A stretch of DNA of 64,000 bases. Source: JADHMP01 sp016779985. Lineage in GTDB: Bacteria > Bacteroidota > Bacteroidia > Flavobacteriales > Flavobacteriaceae. The translations under genes were made by a program, and so were the position numbers. The stretch is taken from positions 1-64,000 of the forward strand of contig JADHMP010000003.1 in assembly GCA_016779985.1 (NCBI GenBank), in the 5' to 3' direction. Of this stretch, positions 19,801 to 28,559 are shown one piece after another. The number at the start of each line of letters is the position of its first letter. The first letter of the stretch is position 1. The notes under the pieces were generated by a model, which saw only the letters and a list, made by a program, of their open reading frames with translations, did not search any database and was not told where the DNA came from.

Positions 19801-20132
19801 CTCCAACCCTGAGCACCTTCTACTTTAGCTTTTTTTGACACCTCTATGAAAGACCAATCTCCTTGATTTAAATAAAGTTTGTTGGGCCCCATATTTGCGG
19901 TAAAATAGATATCAGCAAAACCATCTTGATTTAGATCACCAATAGCCACGCCACCACCATTATAATAGTTCCTATAATTAAGCACATTAAAATCGCTGCC
20001 GTCTTCAACCTCATTGACAAAGTCGATACCCGATTTTTTTGGGTTGACTATTGAAAATAATTTGTTGCTGGTTTTGTCACTGGCACACGACATAACCAAA
20101 AATAAAGTCATTATGAAACTAATCCGCTGCAT
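16830..20132 (-). CDS. Large FG-GAP/VCBS-repeat lipoprotein with ASPIC/UnbV domain (copy 1)
   Basis: An 1100-residue lipoprotein with signal sequence ending FLVMSC (Cys16). Layout matches its downstream neighbour: FG-GAP repeats from about residue 57, with loops GDLNQDGFAD (65-74), ADINGDGRLD (117-126) and GDLDNDGDLD (481-490); an ASPIC/UnbV domain at about 509-595; then a second set of repeats such as YDQDGDMDLF. Both copies share conserved anchors such as ATDWSW, YHY or YNYQ and NGSAY/NGAAF-type segments, so they are paralogues that probably arose by tandem duplication and then diverged. It is the first gene after susD, beyond a hairpin at 20151-20192, the slot where many PULs carry SusE/SusF or surface glycan-binding proteins. 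Function not established. Confidence 0.85.
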   Translation of the reverse strand: MQRISFIMTLFLVMSCASDKTSNKLFSIVNPKKSGIDFVNEVEDGSDFNVLNYRNYYNGGGVAIGDLNQDGFADIYFTANMGPNKLYLNQGDWSFIEVSKKAKVEGAQGWSTGVAFADINGDGRLDIYVCNSGEVKGDNKINELYINQGVDKEGVPIFSEQAQKWNLDNQGYSTHASFFDYDLDGDLDCYILNNSFKKPEKIDILKTNRNVVDLEGGDKLLRNDGAVFTDVTQEAGIFSSNNGFGLGISVSDTNNDGYPDMYISNDFWERDYYYINQKNGTFKEVLNSSLPTCSMSSMGSDIADLNNDGAIDIFTTDMLAADNYRLKAMTVFDPYRLENYKFRQGYHYQIMQNSLQINNGEGRFSEAANLAGVSATDWSWGALIFDMDNDGWKDIFVSNGIYRDIMFQDFATFINDKEAIKKIIMEKKSFDWRDFVTYIPSNPQANFAFINQKKATLPKFENSSISLGLDQPSFSNGSAYGDLDNDGDLDLVVNNVNMPAFVYRNNSNNSFLKVKLKGKTKNPFAIGTKIIAENNGLIQSAQNYTARGFQSSVESGFILGFEKDSILDKLTIIWPDKSQKILTDIALNQTLTVEQDKSPTVVNQQKIKVNALFKEKSASLKGNKKHQENIYNDFDHEILLHKMLSTEGPLVLKGDLNNDGNDDFLLGGSAGDTDRYFVGNGKGWNSSKKMEIVFEKDKSFETTSGAIVDLNGDGYQDIVLGGGGNEYQKGRDHFSLRVYVNDKKGGVIKTSSLLPKIYGNFSCILAADYDQDGDMDLFIGASYVPGNYGLVPKSFLLQNIGEGQFIDSTPPELSRAGMITSGVWNDLNQDGYPELMLVGEWMSLITFLNEGGQLKANRKTPNSTGWWSKLAAKDLDQDGDLDLIAGNWGENSPFNATPDEPLEMYVKDFDQNGKTEFIINWYPPQEHVAYPFGTKNEITSQVTMLKKTNITYDAFAQKTYEMIFTKEQRSDASFFKAEELRTGIFWNENGNWRFQTLPDEAQLSPVYSIVAEDFNGDQIIDLWLGGNFWSLKPQVGRLNSSKGLTLFGSKDNTFKVVDKKVSGIEIEGEVRGAVYLRQNDVEGIVIGINNSDLKFYEFQK

Positions 20133-20150
20133 CTACCTTTTTATACATTT

Positions 20151-20192
20151 CCAAAAGAAAAAGAGGTAATTTACAAGAAAATACCTCTTTTT
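20151..20192 (-). terminator. Hairpin terminator/attenuator between susD and downstream PUL genes
   Basis: A perfect 11-bp stem pairs 20182-20192 with 20158-20168 around a 13-base loop. On the minus strand it is followed by a U-rich tail (TTTTTCTTTT). It begins 24 bases after the susD stop. It could end most susCD transcripts while letting a fraction continue into the enzymes, a common way to express SusCD more strongly. The opposite strand also ends in a T-run, so it could work both ways. Confidence 0.55.
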
Positions 20193-20216
20193 TTTTAAAA
20201 TCAAAAAATAAAAATC

Positions 20217-21923
20217 TTAGTACCCTGGATTTTGTTTTAGGGTTGATTCTCCATCAACTTTACTAAGTTCTATTTGCGCTTGAGGTAGCGGGTGTAAAGC
20301 ATGCTTTGATTGGAAACCAGGAGAGGCTATCAAATAATCTCTTTTGGTTTTCTCAACAGGTAAATAATCATTATTGATTACTTGTTCTGCAATACCCCAT
20401 CGAACAAGGTCAAACATTCTTTGGCCTTCAAGAGCAAGCTCTATTCTTCGTTCAAATCGCACAGCTGTTCTAGCAGTTTCTTGATCTGTCCAAGCTTCAG
20501 TATATGGCTTAACATCATATTTCGCCCAAGAAATAGACGGATCACTTAAATCTGTTGTGGCTACACCATCACTGTTGATGGCACAACCTGCAGCTCTTTC
20601 TCGAATCATGTTTACAAGCTCTCTGGCTCTTTCTAAAGACCCAACTTCAATTTCTGTTTCTGCTAACATCAATAGTACGTCAGCATATCTGATGATTGGG
20701 ATGTTTAGTGGACTCAATTGTTTATTAGACCAACCTACGTTACTAATTTCGTTAGGCTCGTGAATAAATTTCTTTGGACTAAAAGGGCCTCCAAAAGGTC
20801 TGTTTCGAATCCAAGTGGGTTCGTGAATACCCCATGTTAAGAAAGGCACATTGTCTCGACCAACTGTCCAGTCTAGTCTAGGATCAACCACATCGTCTAT
20901 GGTTACATCTGCATTATTATAAGATTTATCCAAGAAAGGTAGTCCTTTTGAATCAACCTTGTGAGCATTTACTAAGTTATGGCTAGGTTGGTGGAAACCA
21001 CAACATCCGAAAGGGGAACCACCATGAGGGTGATTTAAACGGTCCGCAAACATTCCGTTTATACTCCCACCATCTCCATCATTGACTGAACCTTGGATGG
21101 TAAAGATCATACCAGTTCCATTTTCTCCACCAGTTGTAAAGATGTCATGAAAACAATCTTGAAGCTGAAAAACTCCACTATTCACAACGGCATCAAACTG
21201 AGTTTTGGCAGCAGCATATTCTTTATTGAATAAAAGAACTTTACCTAGTAATGATCTTGCAGATCCTTTAGTAGCTCTACCAACATTTGGTTGAACCTCT
21301 GGCAAATTATCAATTGCAAATTGAAGATCAGCTTTGATTTTTGGAAGAATGTCTTCAGTATTGTCCATTTTATAATCAGTTACTGTTTCATCAACAAAAG
21401 GAACATTTTTCCACATTTTCCAAGCATCGAAGTGGAAATGTGCTCTCAAGAACTTAGCTTCTCCTTCAATGGCTGCAGCACGTGCAACATTTTCACCGTT
21501 TTCAAGAGCATTATTCATAAGCTTTATGGTAGCATTTGCTCTCGCAACACCTTCATAACGAGACTTATAAATATTGTCATAATATTGATTACCGGCTTCC
21601 CATTCATAAATTTCAAGAATTTGTGTTTGCTGCTGGTCACCTGGATCAGAACCCTTATAGGCATCATCACTGAGAACACTTCCCCAAATCCAGTTACTAC
21701 CGGCAGTGGGCCAGGCAGGAGCTAGTGCAGCATTGTTTCCATTCCATCCATCTAACATTGAATAAGTACCAATCAAAGAGGCTTCAACTCCAGCGTCATT
21801 GGCCAGCGTACCTTCATCGAGAGCGGCCTGAGCGGGTGCGTCAAGGAAATCTTCATTACACCCTACAATTATTGCGAATACGAATGTAAATGCAATAAGG
21901 CTAATTTTGTTTACTTTTTTCAT
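20217..21923 (-). CDS. SusD/RagB-family nutrient-binding outer-membrane lipoprotein
   Basis: A 568-residue SusD-like lid protein that captures oligosaccharide at the cell surface and closes over the SusC barrel. The lipobox IIVGC gives Cys22, followed directly by NEDFLD, the classic start of SusD proteins. The N-terminal TPR-rich region includes RANATIKLMNNA and AEAKFLRAHFHF-like EGEAKFLRAHFHF. The C-terminal half has the typical closing elements VRFERRIELALEGQRMFDLVRWG and a final proline-glycine-tyrosine tail. It lies 17 bases after the SusC stop, so the two form the usual transcriptional pair. Ligand not predictable; the neighbouring GH10, GH43 and sulfatases suggest a sulfated xylose-containing glycan. 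Confidence 0.97.
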   Translation of the reverse strand: MKKVNKISLIAFTFVFAIIVGCNEDFLDAPAQAALDEGTLANDAGVEASLIGTYSMLDGWNGNNAALAPAWPTAGSNWIWGSVLSDDAYKGSDPGDQQQTQILEIYEWEAGNQYYDNIYKSRYEGVARANATIKLMNNALENGENVARAAAIEGEAKFLRAHFHFDAWKMWKNVPFVDETVTDYKMDNTEDILPKIKADLQFAIDNLPEVQPNVGRATKGSARSLLGKVLLFNKEYAAAKTQFDAVVNSGVFQLQDCFHDIFTTGGENGTGMIFTIQGSVNDGDGGSINGMFADRLNHPHGGSPFGCCGFHQPSHNLVNAHKVDSKGLPFLDKSYNNADVTIDDVVDPRLDWTVGRDNVPFLTWGIHEPTWIRNRPFGGPFSPKKFIHEPNEISNVGWSNKQLSPLNIPIIRYADVLLMLAETEIEVGSLERARELVNMIRERAAGCAINSDGVATTDLSDPSISWAKYDVKPYTEAWTDQETARTAVRFERRIELALEGQRMFDLVRWGIAEQVINNDYLPVEKTKRDYLIASPGFQSKHALHPLPQAQIELSKVDGESTLKQNPGY

Positions 21924-21940
21924 TTTTAAAAATATTTAAA

Positions 21941-24900
21941 TTAAAATTGAGCGTTTATTCCAAACATAAATTTTCGTTCAACAGGATAATTACCTAAGTC
22001 AAATCCATTCCATAAGTCTGCACTTCCGGTAGAACCATTATTGATCCCAAAGCTTGATGGCGCTGGGTCAAGGCCACTATAACTGGTGACAGTAAATAAA
22101 TTATCTGCTTGAAAATATAATCTTAATCTTAGATTGCTAATGGTATCGATAGTATATCCTAATTGGATTGTTCTAGCTCTAAGATAGGATGCATCTTCTA
22201 CATAGAAATCACTTGGGCGATTACTAAATATATCATTAATATCATTTATAGGATATAATGCATTTGGGTCCGGGTTTGAGGGAGTCCAAGAATCTGTGAG
22301 TCTGTTTTGTCTGACGTTTGTGTTGAAAAAGGCAAACACGTTAAACAAGTTTTCATAATTGAAAATCTCATTTCCTACTGACGCAAAGAAGAATGCACTA
22401 AAGTCCCATTTCTTGTAGTTAAAACCAAGATTGAACCCTAAGGTGAAATCAGGCTGAGCATTACCAATGTCTCCCTGATCATCATCATTTATTTGACCGT
22501 CACCGTTACGATCAACAAATTTAATTCTACCGGGAGCGGCACCAGATTGATTTGACGCGTCTGCTTCGGCTTGTGAATTAAAATAACCATCTGTTTGGTA
22601 TCCATAGAATGAACCAACGGGCTGTCCCACTTCAGCTCTATTAACAATTCCGATTCTTGAATCAAATCCACCAGGGATGAAACTTGTTGCATCACCGTCA
22701 ATTTCAGTGAGTTGGTTTCTGTAGGTGGAAAGATTAAAAGAAAGGTTATAACCAAAGTCTCCACTTACATAATCATCCCAAGAAACTTGTAAATCTATCC
22801 CTTTGTTTTCCATACCTGCGATATTAACAAATGCAGGAACTGCAACACCAGCTGCACCGGGAAGAGAAGCCTGATACAATAAGCCATCTACTTCACGTTG
22901 CCAAACATCTAAAACAATACCAAGTTTGTTATCTAACAATGTCGCATCAAAACCAATATTTGAAGATGTATTTTCTTCCCATCTCCCATCAGGATTTCCT
23001 CTGTTAACAAGAGCATAACCAGTTACGATAGAGTTTTGAGTTCCATTAATATCATAAAATGTTGAACCTGTTCCACCACCAAAGCGGTCAAAGGCATTAC
23101 CAGCTGGAATGGCTTGATTACCTGTAATACCATAACCTGCTCTAATTTTAAGATCGTTAATCCAAGTGACTGAAGACATGAAACTTTCACTTGAAATTCT
23201 CCATCCTAAACTACCAGCGGGGAATGTACCATATCGGTAAGCTTCACCAAAATTGGAAGATCCATCACGTCTAACAGTTACACTTGCTATGTATTTATCG
23301 TCAAATGTATAATCACCTTTAGCAAAGAAAGAAGCTAAAGACGAAAAAGCACCCGTACTAGATATCGATCTTGTGTCTGGATCAGCTAGTGCCCCATTCA
23401 AATACCATGCATTAGGATCTTGAGTGACATACTGGGCAAAGCTTCCGTTGATGCTTCGACGAGTATTTTTTATTGCTTCATATCCAGCTAATACTTGAAA
23501 TTCATGAGAATTTATTGTTTTATTATACTTTAATGTATTGGTCCACGTCCAGTTATAATTTCTATTCCAATTCTCGCTAAAACCATTGGTAAAGTTTGGT
23601 TGCGCCGTTTCAGGCTCAGGATATCTAAACGATTTACTCCAACCATGGCTAAAATCAACACCAAAGCTTGTTCTGGCTGTTAATCCTTCAATTATTTCAA
23701 CTTCAGAGTAAAGATTCCCAAGAATTCTATATCCGTTAAACTCATTGTCTTTGTTTCGATACAATCTTGCGTATTCATTATTTCCCTGAACTCCGTTAGC
23801 ACGAGCACCACCAAAATTACCTTGAATATCATATACAGGAATAATAGGGTTAGAAGCTGCAAGTCCATGCATTACTCCTTGCTCGTCTTGGTTTCCACCA
23901 TTTACAGAATCGTTTCCACCCATCCTTTGAGATCGTGTGATGGTAATATTTTCACCAATTTTAACTTTTCCTAATGTAAAGTCTGAATTAGCTCTTAGCG
24001 AAAGTCTATTGAAGTTGTTAAAAACCATTGCTCCTTCTTGATCCAAGTATCCGGCAGACATATAAAACCTTCCGTTTTCAGTTCCACCAGAAACCCCAAC
24101 ATTGTGTTCGTGGGTTATACCTCCGTCGAAAACTTCTCCAAACCAGTCAGTACCATCCCAGTTGGCTTCCATAATCAAATAGTCAGGATAAGAATATTTA
24201 GATAAATCAGAAGTGTCACCAATACCCGACTGCCCATTTGGACTCAGATACCTTGGAAGAGTACCTTGGGGGTAGCTATATGGGTTTAGAGGACTAACTT
24301 CTAGACCACCATTTGCATATCTTTCTTTGATGAATTTCTGATAGTCGTATGGATCTTTGATCATGTAATCCATATTTCTTGAGGGCATACCGTGTGCAAC
24401 ATATGAGTCATATGTAATTTGAACACCTCCATCAACAGCTCCTTTTTTTGTAGTGACAATAATAACCCCATTGTTTGCTCTTGCTCCATAAATTGAAGCT
24501 GCAGCAGCATCTTTCAATACTTGAATATTTTGAATATCGTTTGGATTAAGAGAGGTCATAAAAGAATCTTGAACTGGAACTCCATCAATAATGTAGAGTG
24601 GGTCATTATTACCTAATGAACTTACACCTCTAATTCGAATGGTAGACCCTTCACCAGGTTCTCCAGATGAAGAAACTTGAACTCCAGTGGCTCGTCCTTC
24701 AAGTTTTTGAATAAAACTTGTCGCTTGAGTTTTGTTCATTTCATCAACTTCTATAATCGATACTGCACCAGTTATATCCTTTTTTCGTTGGGAAGAATAT
24801 CCCGTTACAATAATTTCCTCTAGCGCCTCCGAAGACTCTTCAAGAGTAATATTAATGGTAGATAAATTTCCAACTTCAACAGTGACTGTTGAGAAGCCTA

Positions 24901-25123
24901 GGCTTGAAAATTCAAGCGATTGGCCTTCACTAGCAGAAATAGTGTAGTTTCCATCAAAATCTGATGTTGCCCCTGTTGTTGTTCCAACTATAATTATTGT
25001 AGCTCCGGGAATTGGACTCCCATCCTTATCAGTAATTGTTCCTGATATATCATTTTGAGCATAACTGTAGAGAGAAAACAAGGCAAAAACAGATAGCAAC
25101 GAAATTAGTTTAAATTTTTTCAT
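21941..25123 (-). CDS. SusC/RagA-family TonB-linked outer-membrane transporter
   Basis: A 1060-residue SusC-like importer, first gene of the PUL. Signal peptide about 1-22; a CarboxypepD-regulatory-like domain at about 24-100 (GTITDKDGSPIPGA); the TonB box EEIIVTGY at 102-109; plug domain with LEGRATGVQV, IRIRGVSS, LYIIDGVPV and the SusC-specific DAAAASIYGARANNGVIIVTTK; then the 22-strand barrel. No STN domain is present, so it is not expected to signal to an anti-sigma factor by that route. It imports oligosaccharides too large for porins into the periplasm with its SusD partner. A 300-base intergenic region separates it from the divergent dehydratase gene and must hold its promoter. Confidence 0.98.
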   Translation of the reverse strand: MKKFKLISLLSVFALFSLYSYAQNDISGTITDKDGSPIPGATIIIVGTTTGATSDFDGNYTISASEGQSLEFSSLGFSTVTVEVGNLSTINITLEESSEALEEIIVTGYSSQRKKDITGAVSIIEVDEMNKTQATSFIQKLEGRATGVQVSSSGEPGEGSTIRIRGVSSLGNNDPLYIIDGVPVQDSFMTSLNPNDIQNIQVLKDAAAASIYGARANNGVIIVTTKKGAVDGGVQITYDSYVAHGMPSRNMDYMIKDPYDYQKFIKERYANGGLEVSPLNPYSYPQGTLPRYLSPNGQSGIGDTSDLSKYSYPDYLIMEANWDGTDWFGEVFDGGITHEHNVGVSGGTENGRFYMSAGYLDQEGAMVFNNFNRLSLRANSDFTLGKVKIGENITITRSQRMGGNDSVNGGNQDEQGVMHGLAASNPIIPVYDIQGNFGGARANGVQGNNEYARLYRNKDNEFNGYRILGNLYSEVEIIEGLTARTSFGVDFSHGWSKSFRYPEPETAQPNFTNGFSENWNRNYNWTWTNTLKYNKTINSHEFQVLAGYEAIKNTRRSINGSFAQYVTQDPNAWYLNGALADPDTRSISSTGAFSSLASFFAKGDYTFDDKYIASVTVRRDGSSNFGEAYRYGTFPAGSLGWRISSESFMSSVTWINDLKIRAGYGITGNQAIPAGNAFDRFGGGTGSTFYDINGTQNSIVTGYALVNRGNPDGRWEENTSSNIGFDATLLDNKLGIVLDVWQREVDGLLYQASLPGAAGVAVPAFVNIAGMENKGIDLQVSWDDYVSGDFGYNLSFNLSTYRNQLTEIDGDATSFIPGGFDSRIGIVNRAEVGQPVGSFYGYQTDGYFNSQAEADASNQSGAAPGRIKFVDRNGDGQINDDDQGDIGNAQPDFTLGFNLGFNYKKWDFSAFFFASVGNEIFNYENLFNVFAFFNTNVRQNRLTDSWTPSNPDPNALYPINDINDIFSNRPSDFYVEDASYLRARTIQLGYTIDTISNLRLRLYFQADNLFTVTSYSGLDPAPSSFGINNGSTGSADLWNGFDLGNYPVERKFMFGINAQF

Positions 25124-25423
25124 TGTGTTTTTAGTTTTAATTGTTTATGATATATTATAATTTAAATTCGCCCTAAAGTAGAGAATAAGTTTTAAAAACA
25201 AAAAAATATGTTAAAACAATGCTGAATTTATCGTAATTATAAAATTTTCTTGAACAAAATGCTAAATCCAACCATACTGTTTCAAAGTGATAAAAATCTA
25301 AATATCAGATAATAAAAGGGTAATATATGCCATGTAAATGTTGATTAATTTCGGTTTTTAAAATGTTAAAGAAATCAAAAAAAATAAAATACTATATTTA
25401 GAAACAGACATCAATTTTACTAG
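25124..25423. other. Divergent intergenic region between susC and the dehydratase operon
   Basis: Three hundred bases without a gene, very AT-rich. It must contain promoters for both the PUL (minus) and the dehydratase-permease operon (plus). No exact TAnnTTTG box was found on either strand; the nearest on the plus strand is TATATTTA at about 25393, and on the minus strand boxes with a too-long spacer. The promoters may be activator-dependent. A short inverted repeat TGTTAAAACA lies near 25209. Confidence 0.4.
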
Positions 25424-27139
25424 ATGAAAAACAAAAAACTAAGAAGTGCAGAATGGTTTGGAGAAAACAATAAGATGGGTTTTGTGCATCGCTCCTGGAT
25501 GCGCAACCAAGGACACCCAGATCATATGTTTGAGGGCAAACCTGTTATAGGTATTTGCAATACATGGTCAGATTTAACCCCCTGCAATGCCCATTTGAAA
25601 TCGTTTGCTGAAATTGTGAAGCGGGGGGTCTATGAGGCAGGAGGCTTTCCACTAGAATTTCCAGTAATGTCATTGGGTGAAACCCTTATGAAACCCACCA
25701 CAATGCTCTATCGCAATTTGGCTAGTATGGATACAGAAGAAAGCATAAGAGCCAATCCATTAGATGGAATTGTGCTTCTAACAGGTTGCGATAAAACTAC
25801 CCCATCTACCATAATGGGAGCATGCAGCGTTGATTTGCCTACTCTTGTTGTGCCTGGTGGGCCTATGCTCAATGGTTATTGGAAAGGAAAAAAAGTAGGA
25901 TCTGGAACTCTCACTTGGCAAATATCAGAAGCTTTAGTCAAAGGTGAAATTACTGCTGAAGAAATGCGAGAAGCAGAAACCTGTATGAGCAGAAGTGCAG
26001 GGCACTGCATGACTATGGGAACTGCTTCTTCAATGGCTTGCACTGTTGAAGCTTTAGGGCTCACATTGCCAAATGCTGCTGCAATTCCAGCTGTAGATTC
26101 TAGGAAAAAGGTTATGGCACATTTGGCAGGAAACCGCATAGTCGAAATGGTCAAAGAAGAGTTAACCCTTTCAAAAATACTCACCAGAGAAGCTTTTGAA
26201 AATGCTATAAAAATAAATGCAAGTATTGGAGGGTCAACCAATGTAGTTTTACATTTATTAGCTATTGCAAGAAGAATTGGTGTTTCTTTAAATTTAGAAG
26301 ATTTTGATACATTAGCGAGCCGTTTACCTATGATTGTCAACTTGATGCCTGCTGGAAAATATCTTATGGAAGACCTTTTTTACGCTGGAGGGTTGAGTGC
26401 TGTTGTAAGCGCTATGAAAGTTCATTTGAATCCGGCTATTACGGTCAATGGAAAAACGCTCATTGAAAATGCTAAAGAGGCAACCAACACAAACAAAGAA
26501 GTGATAGGTGATCTTGAGCATCCTTTTATGAAAGAGGCAGGTATTGCCATTTTAAAAGGTAATTTGTGTGAGAAAGGGGCAGTTATTAAACCCTGCGCAG
26601 CTAGTCCCCATCTTATGAAACATAGAGGAAGGGCAGTTGTTTTTGAAAGTATTGAAGACTATCATGATCGTATCAATGACCCTAATTTAGATATAGATAA
26701 AGATTGTGTAATGGTATTAAAAGGGGTTGGACCTGTTGGTTACCCTGGGATGCCTGAAGTGGGCAACATGACACTCCCAAAAAAGCTTTTAGATCAAGGA
26801 GTGACAGATATGGTTCGAATTTCTGATGGCAGAATGAGTGGCACAGCGTATGGCACAGTAGTGTTGCATATAGCTCCTGAATCTTCTATTGGTGGAACTT
26901 TAACTCTAGTTCAAAATGGCGATATGATTCACCTTGATGTTGAAAATAGAAGTCTTCAACTTGAAGTTTCCGAAGCAGAATTAGTAGCGAGAAAAGAGAA
27001 ATGGGAGCGCCCAAGTCTACAAGCAAAGAGAGGCTATGCAAAGCTTTACATTGAGCACGTCAATCAAGCAGATGAAGGATGTGATCTTGATTTTTTAAAG
27101 GGTGGATCAGGCGCACAAGTCAATCGTGATTTACATTAG
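25424..27139 (+). CDS. IlvD/Edd-family dehydratase, pentonate (arabonate/xylonate) type
   Basis: A 571-residue cytoplasmic dehydratase that would convert an aldonic acid, most likely L-arabonate or D-xylonate, to its 2-keto-3-deoxy form. Three cysteines expected to bind the [2Fe-2S] cluster are Cys54 (TWSDLTPCN), Cys122 (LLTGCDKTTPS) and Cys195 (SAGHCMTMGTAS); their spacing of 68 and 73 residues equals that of the characterised Rhizobium L-arabinonate dehydratase. The N-terminal RSWMRNQG segment also fits the sugar-acid rather than the dihydroxy-acid (IlvD) branch. It is followed after three bases by a GntP permease, which supports sugar-acid catabolism. D-gluconate or another aldonate remains possible. 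It is divergent from the PUL and probably part of the same substrate pathway. Confidence 0.85.
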   Translation: MKNKKLRSAEWFGENNKMGFVHRSWMRNQGHPDHMFEGKPVIGICNTWSDLTPCNAHLKSFAEIVKRGVYEAGGFPLEFPVMSLGETLMKPTTMLYRNLASMDTEESIRANPLDGIVLLTGCDKTTPSTIMGACSVDLPTLVVPGGPMLNGYWKGKKVGSGTLTWQISEALVKGEITAEEMREAETCMSRSAGHCMTMGTASSMACTVEALGLTLPNAAAIPAVDSRKKVMAHLAGNRIVEMVKEELTLSKILTREAFENAIKINASIGGSTNVVLHLLAIARRIGVSLNLEDFDTLASRLPMIVNLMPAGKYLMEDLFYAGGLSAVVSAMKVHLNPAITVNGKTLIENAKEATNTNKEVIGDLEHPFMKEAGIAILKGNLCEKGAVIKPCAASPHLMKHRGRAVVFESIEDYHDRINDPNLDIDKDCVMVLKGVGPVGYPGMPEVGNMTLPKKLLDQGVTDMVRISDGRMSGTAYGTVVLHIAPESSIGGTLTLVQNGDMIHLDVENRSLQLEVSEAELVARKEKWERPSLQAKRGYAKLYIEHVNQADEGCDLDFLKGGSGAQVNRDLH

Positions 27140-27142
27140 CAT

Positions 27143-28480
27143 ATGATTCTTTCTTTCCTCACTCTTTTTATAGCCATAGTGTTGGTCATTTTTTTAACAA
27201 GCCGGCTCAATTGGCATCCCTTTTTAGTTCTTATTTTAGTTAGCATTGGCTTTGGACTAGCGTCAGGAATGTCAACCAATGATATTCTAACCACCTTACA
27301 GAAAGGTTTTGGTGATACACTTGGTTCCATAGGGATCATAATCGTTGTTGGACTTATAATTGGTACTTTTTTTGAAAAATCTGGAGGTGCTATTGTAGTA
27401 GCGAATTTCTTTGTCACTTTTTTTGGTAAAAAACGAGTACACACGGCAATTGCCTTTATGGGCTATTTGATATCAATTCCAGTTTATGCCGATTCGGGAT
27501 TTGTAATCCTTACGCCTATAAATAAAGCCCTCACAAAACGAGTAGGAGTCTCTATGGCTGGCACAGCCGTTGCCTTAGGCATGGGGTTAACAGCCTCTCA
27601 CACTATGGTACCCCCAACACCGGGACCTTTGGCAGCAGCAGCAATTATTGGTGCAGACTTAGGCTGGGTTATTGTATTTGGACTTGTAGCTAGTAGTATA
27701 GGTCTTCTTGTCTGCATTCAATTTTCAAAATATATGGGAAAAAAAATATGGATTGAATCAGATTCGATATCAAAAACAGAAGAAGCAGTAAGCCCAGAAG
27801 AACGACCCTCTCTATCAAGAACCATAATGCCCATTCTCACGCCGTTGCTTCTTATTGTCATTCGTGCAGTTGTAGAATATCCAGGGTTTCCTATGGAAGA
27901 AGGAGAGTTAAAAGCCATCATAACATTTATAGGGCACCCTATTGTAGCACTCCTAATTGGTATGTTTTTAGCCTTTCGAATTCCTAAATCAAAAGCGTCC
28001 AATAGATTATCTCAATCCGGCTGGCTTGGAGATGCCATTAAAGGATCTGCCACAATCATTTTGATCACTGCAGCGGGGGGCGCTTTTGGAAAAATTATTC
28101 AGGCCTCTGGATTTCATCACTCCATCGAACCCTTTATTAAAACATTGCCTTTGGGTTTAATGCTTCCTTTTTTAATAGCGGCGGTCATAAAAACAGCCCA
28201 GGGTTCTTCAACAGTGGCGTTGGTCACAGCTGCTTCAATTGTTTTTCCTATGTTAGATATTTTAGAATTGACCTCAACAATAGATAAGGCTTTGGTGGTG
28301 ATTTCAATTGGGGCTGGCTCTACAGTCATATCCCACGCCAACGACAGTTTTTTTTGGATTTTAACTCAATTTTCTGGGATGACGGTACCACAAGGGTATC
28401 GTCTTCATTCATTGGCAACTTTAATTCTAGGTCTAACTGTTATCATCACCCTTCTACTTTTTAAGGGCCTTTTTGGATAA
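27143..28480 (+). CDS. GntP-family aldonate (gluconate-type) permease
   Basis: A 445-residue inner-membrane transporter of the GntP family, which carries gluconate, idonate, fructuronate and related sugar acids with protons. About 12 hydrophobic segments are visible. Typical family blocks are SIPVYADSGFVILTPINKAL, MGLTASHTMVPPTPGPLAAA (near residues 149-168) and AQGSSTVALVTAASI, near-identical in pattern to GntP/GntT. It begins three bases after the dehydratase stop, so both are co-transcribed. Import of free aldonate and its dehydration form a compact module; the later enzymes of the route are not in this window. Confidence 0.92.
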   Translation: MILSFLTLFIAIVLVIFLTSRLNWHPFLVLILVSIGFGLASGMSTNDILTTLQKGFGDTLGSIGIIIVVGLIIGTFFEKSGGAIVVANFFVTFFGKKRVHTAIAFMGYLISIPVYADSGFVILTPINKALTKRVGVSMAGTAVALGMGLTASHTMVPPTPGPLAAAAIIGADLGWVIVFGLVASSIGLLVCIQFSKYMGKKIWIESDSISKTEEAVSPEERPSLSRTIMPILTPLLLIVIRAVVEYPGFPMEEGELKAIITFIGHPIVALLIGMFLAFRIPKSKASNRLSQSGWLGDAIKGSATIILITAAGGAFGKIIQASGFHHSIEPFIKTLPLGLMLPFLIAAVIKTAQGSSTVALVTAASIVFPMLDILELTSTIDKALVVISIGAGSTVISHANDSFFWILTQFSGMTVPQGYRLHSLATLILGLTVIITLLLFKGLFG

Positions 28481-28559
28481 TTTAGCGATGTCTTCCAATG
28501 GATTACACACCATGCCCCCTTTTGAAGTCAAAAACAAAGAATTTCCAAAGAAATCAAGA

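Noticed and set aside
21291..21725. 144-codon plus-strand open frame
   Set aside because: It lies entirely antisense inside the unmistakable SusD gene and the product is Cys/Ile/Phe-rich nonsense.
25876..26340. 154-codon minus-strand open frame
   Set aside because: Fully antisense to the dehydratase, whose cluster cysteines and catalytic motifs are clear in the other strand.
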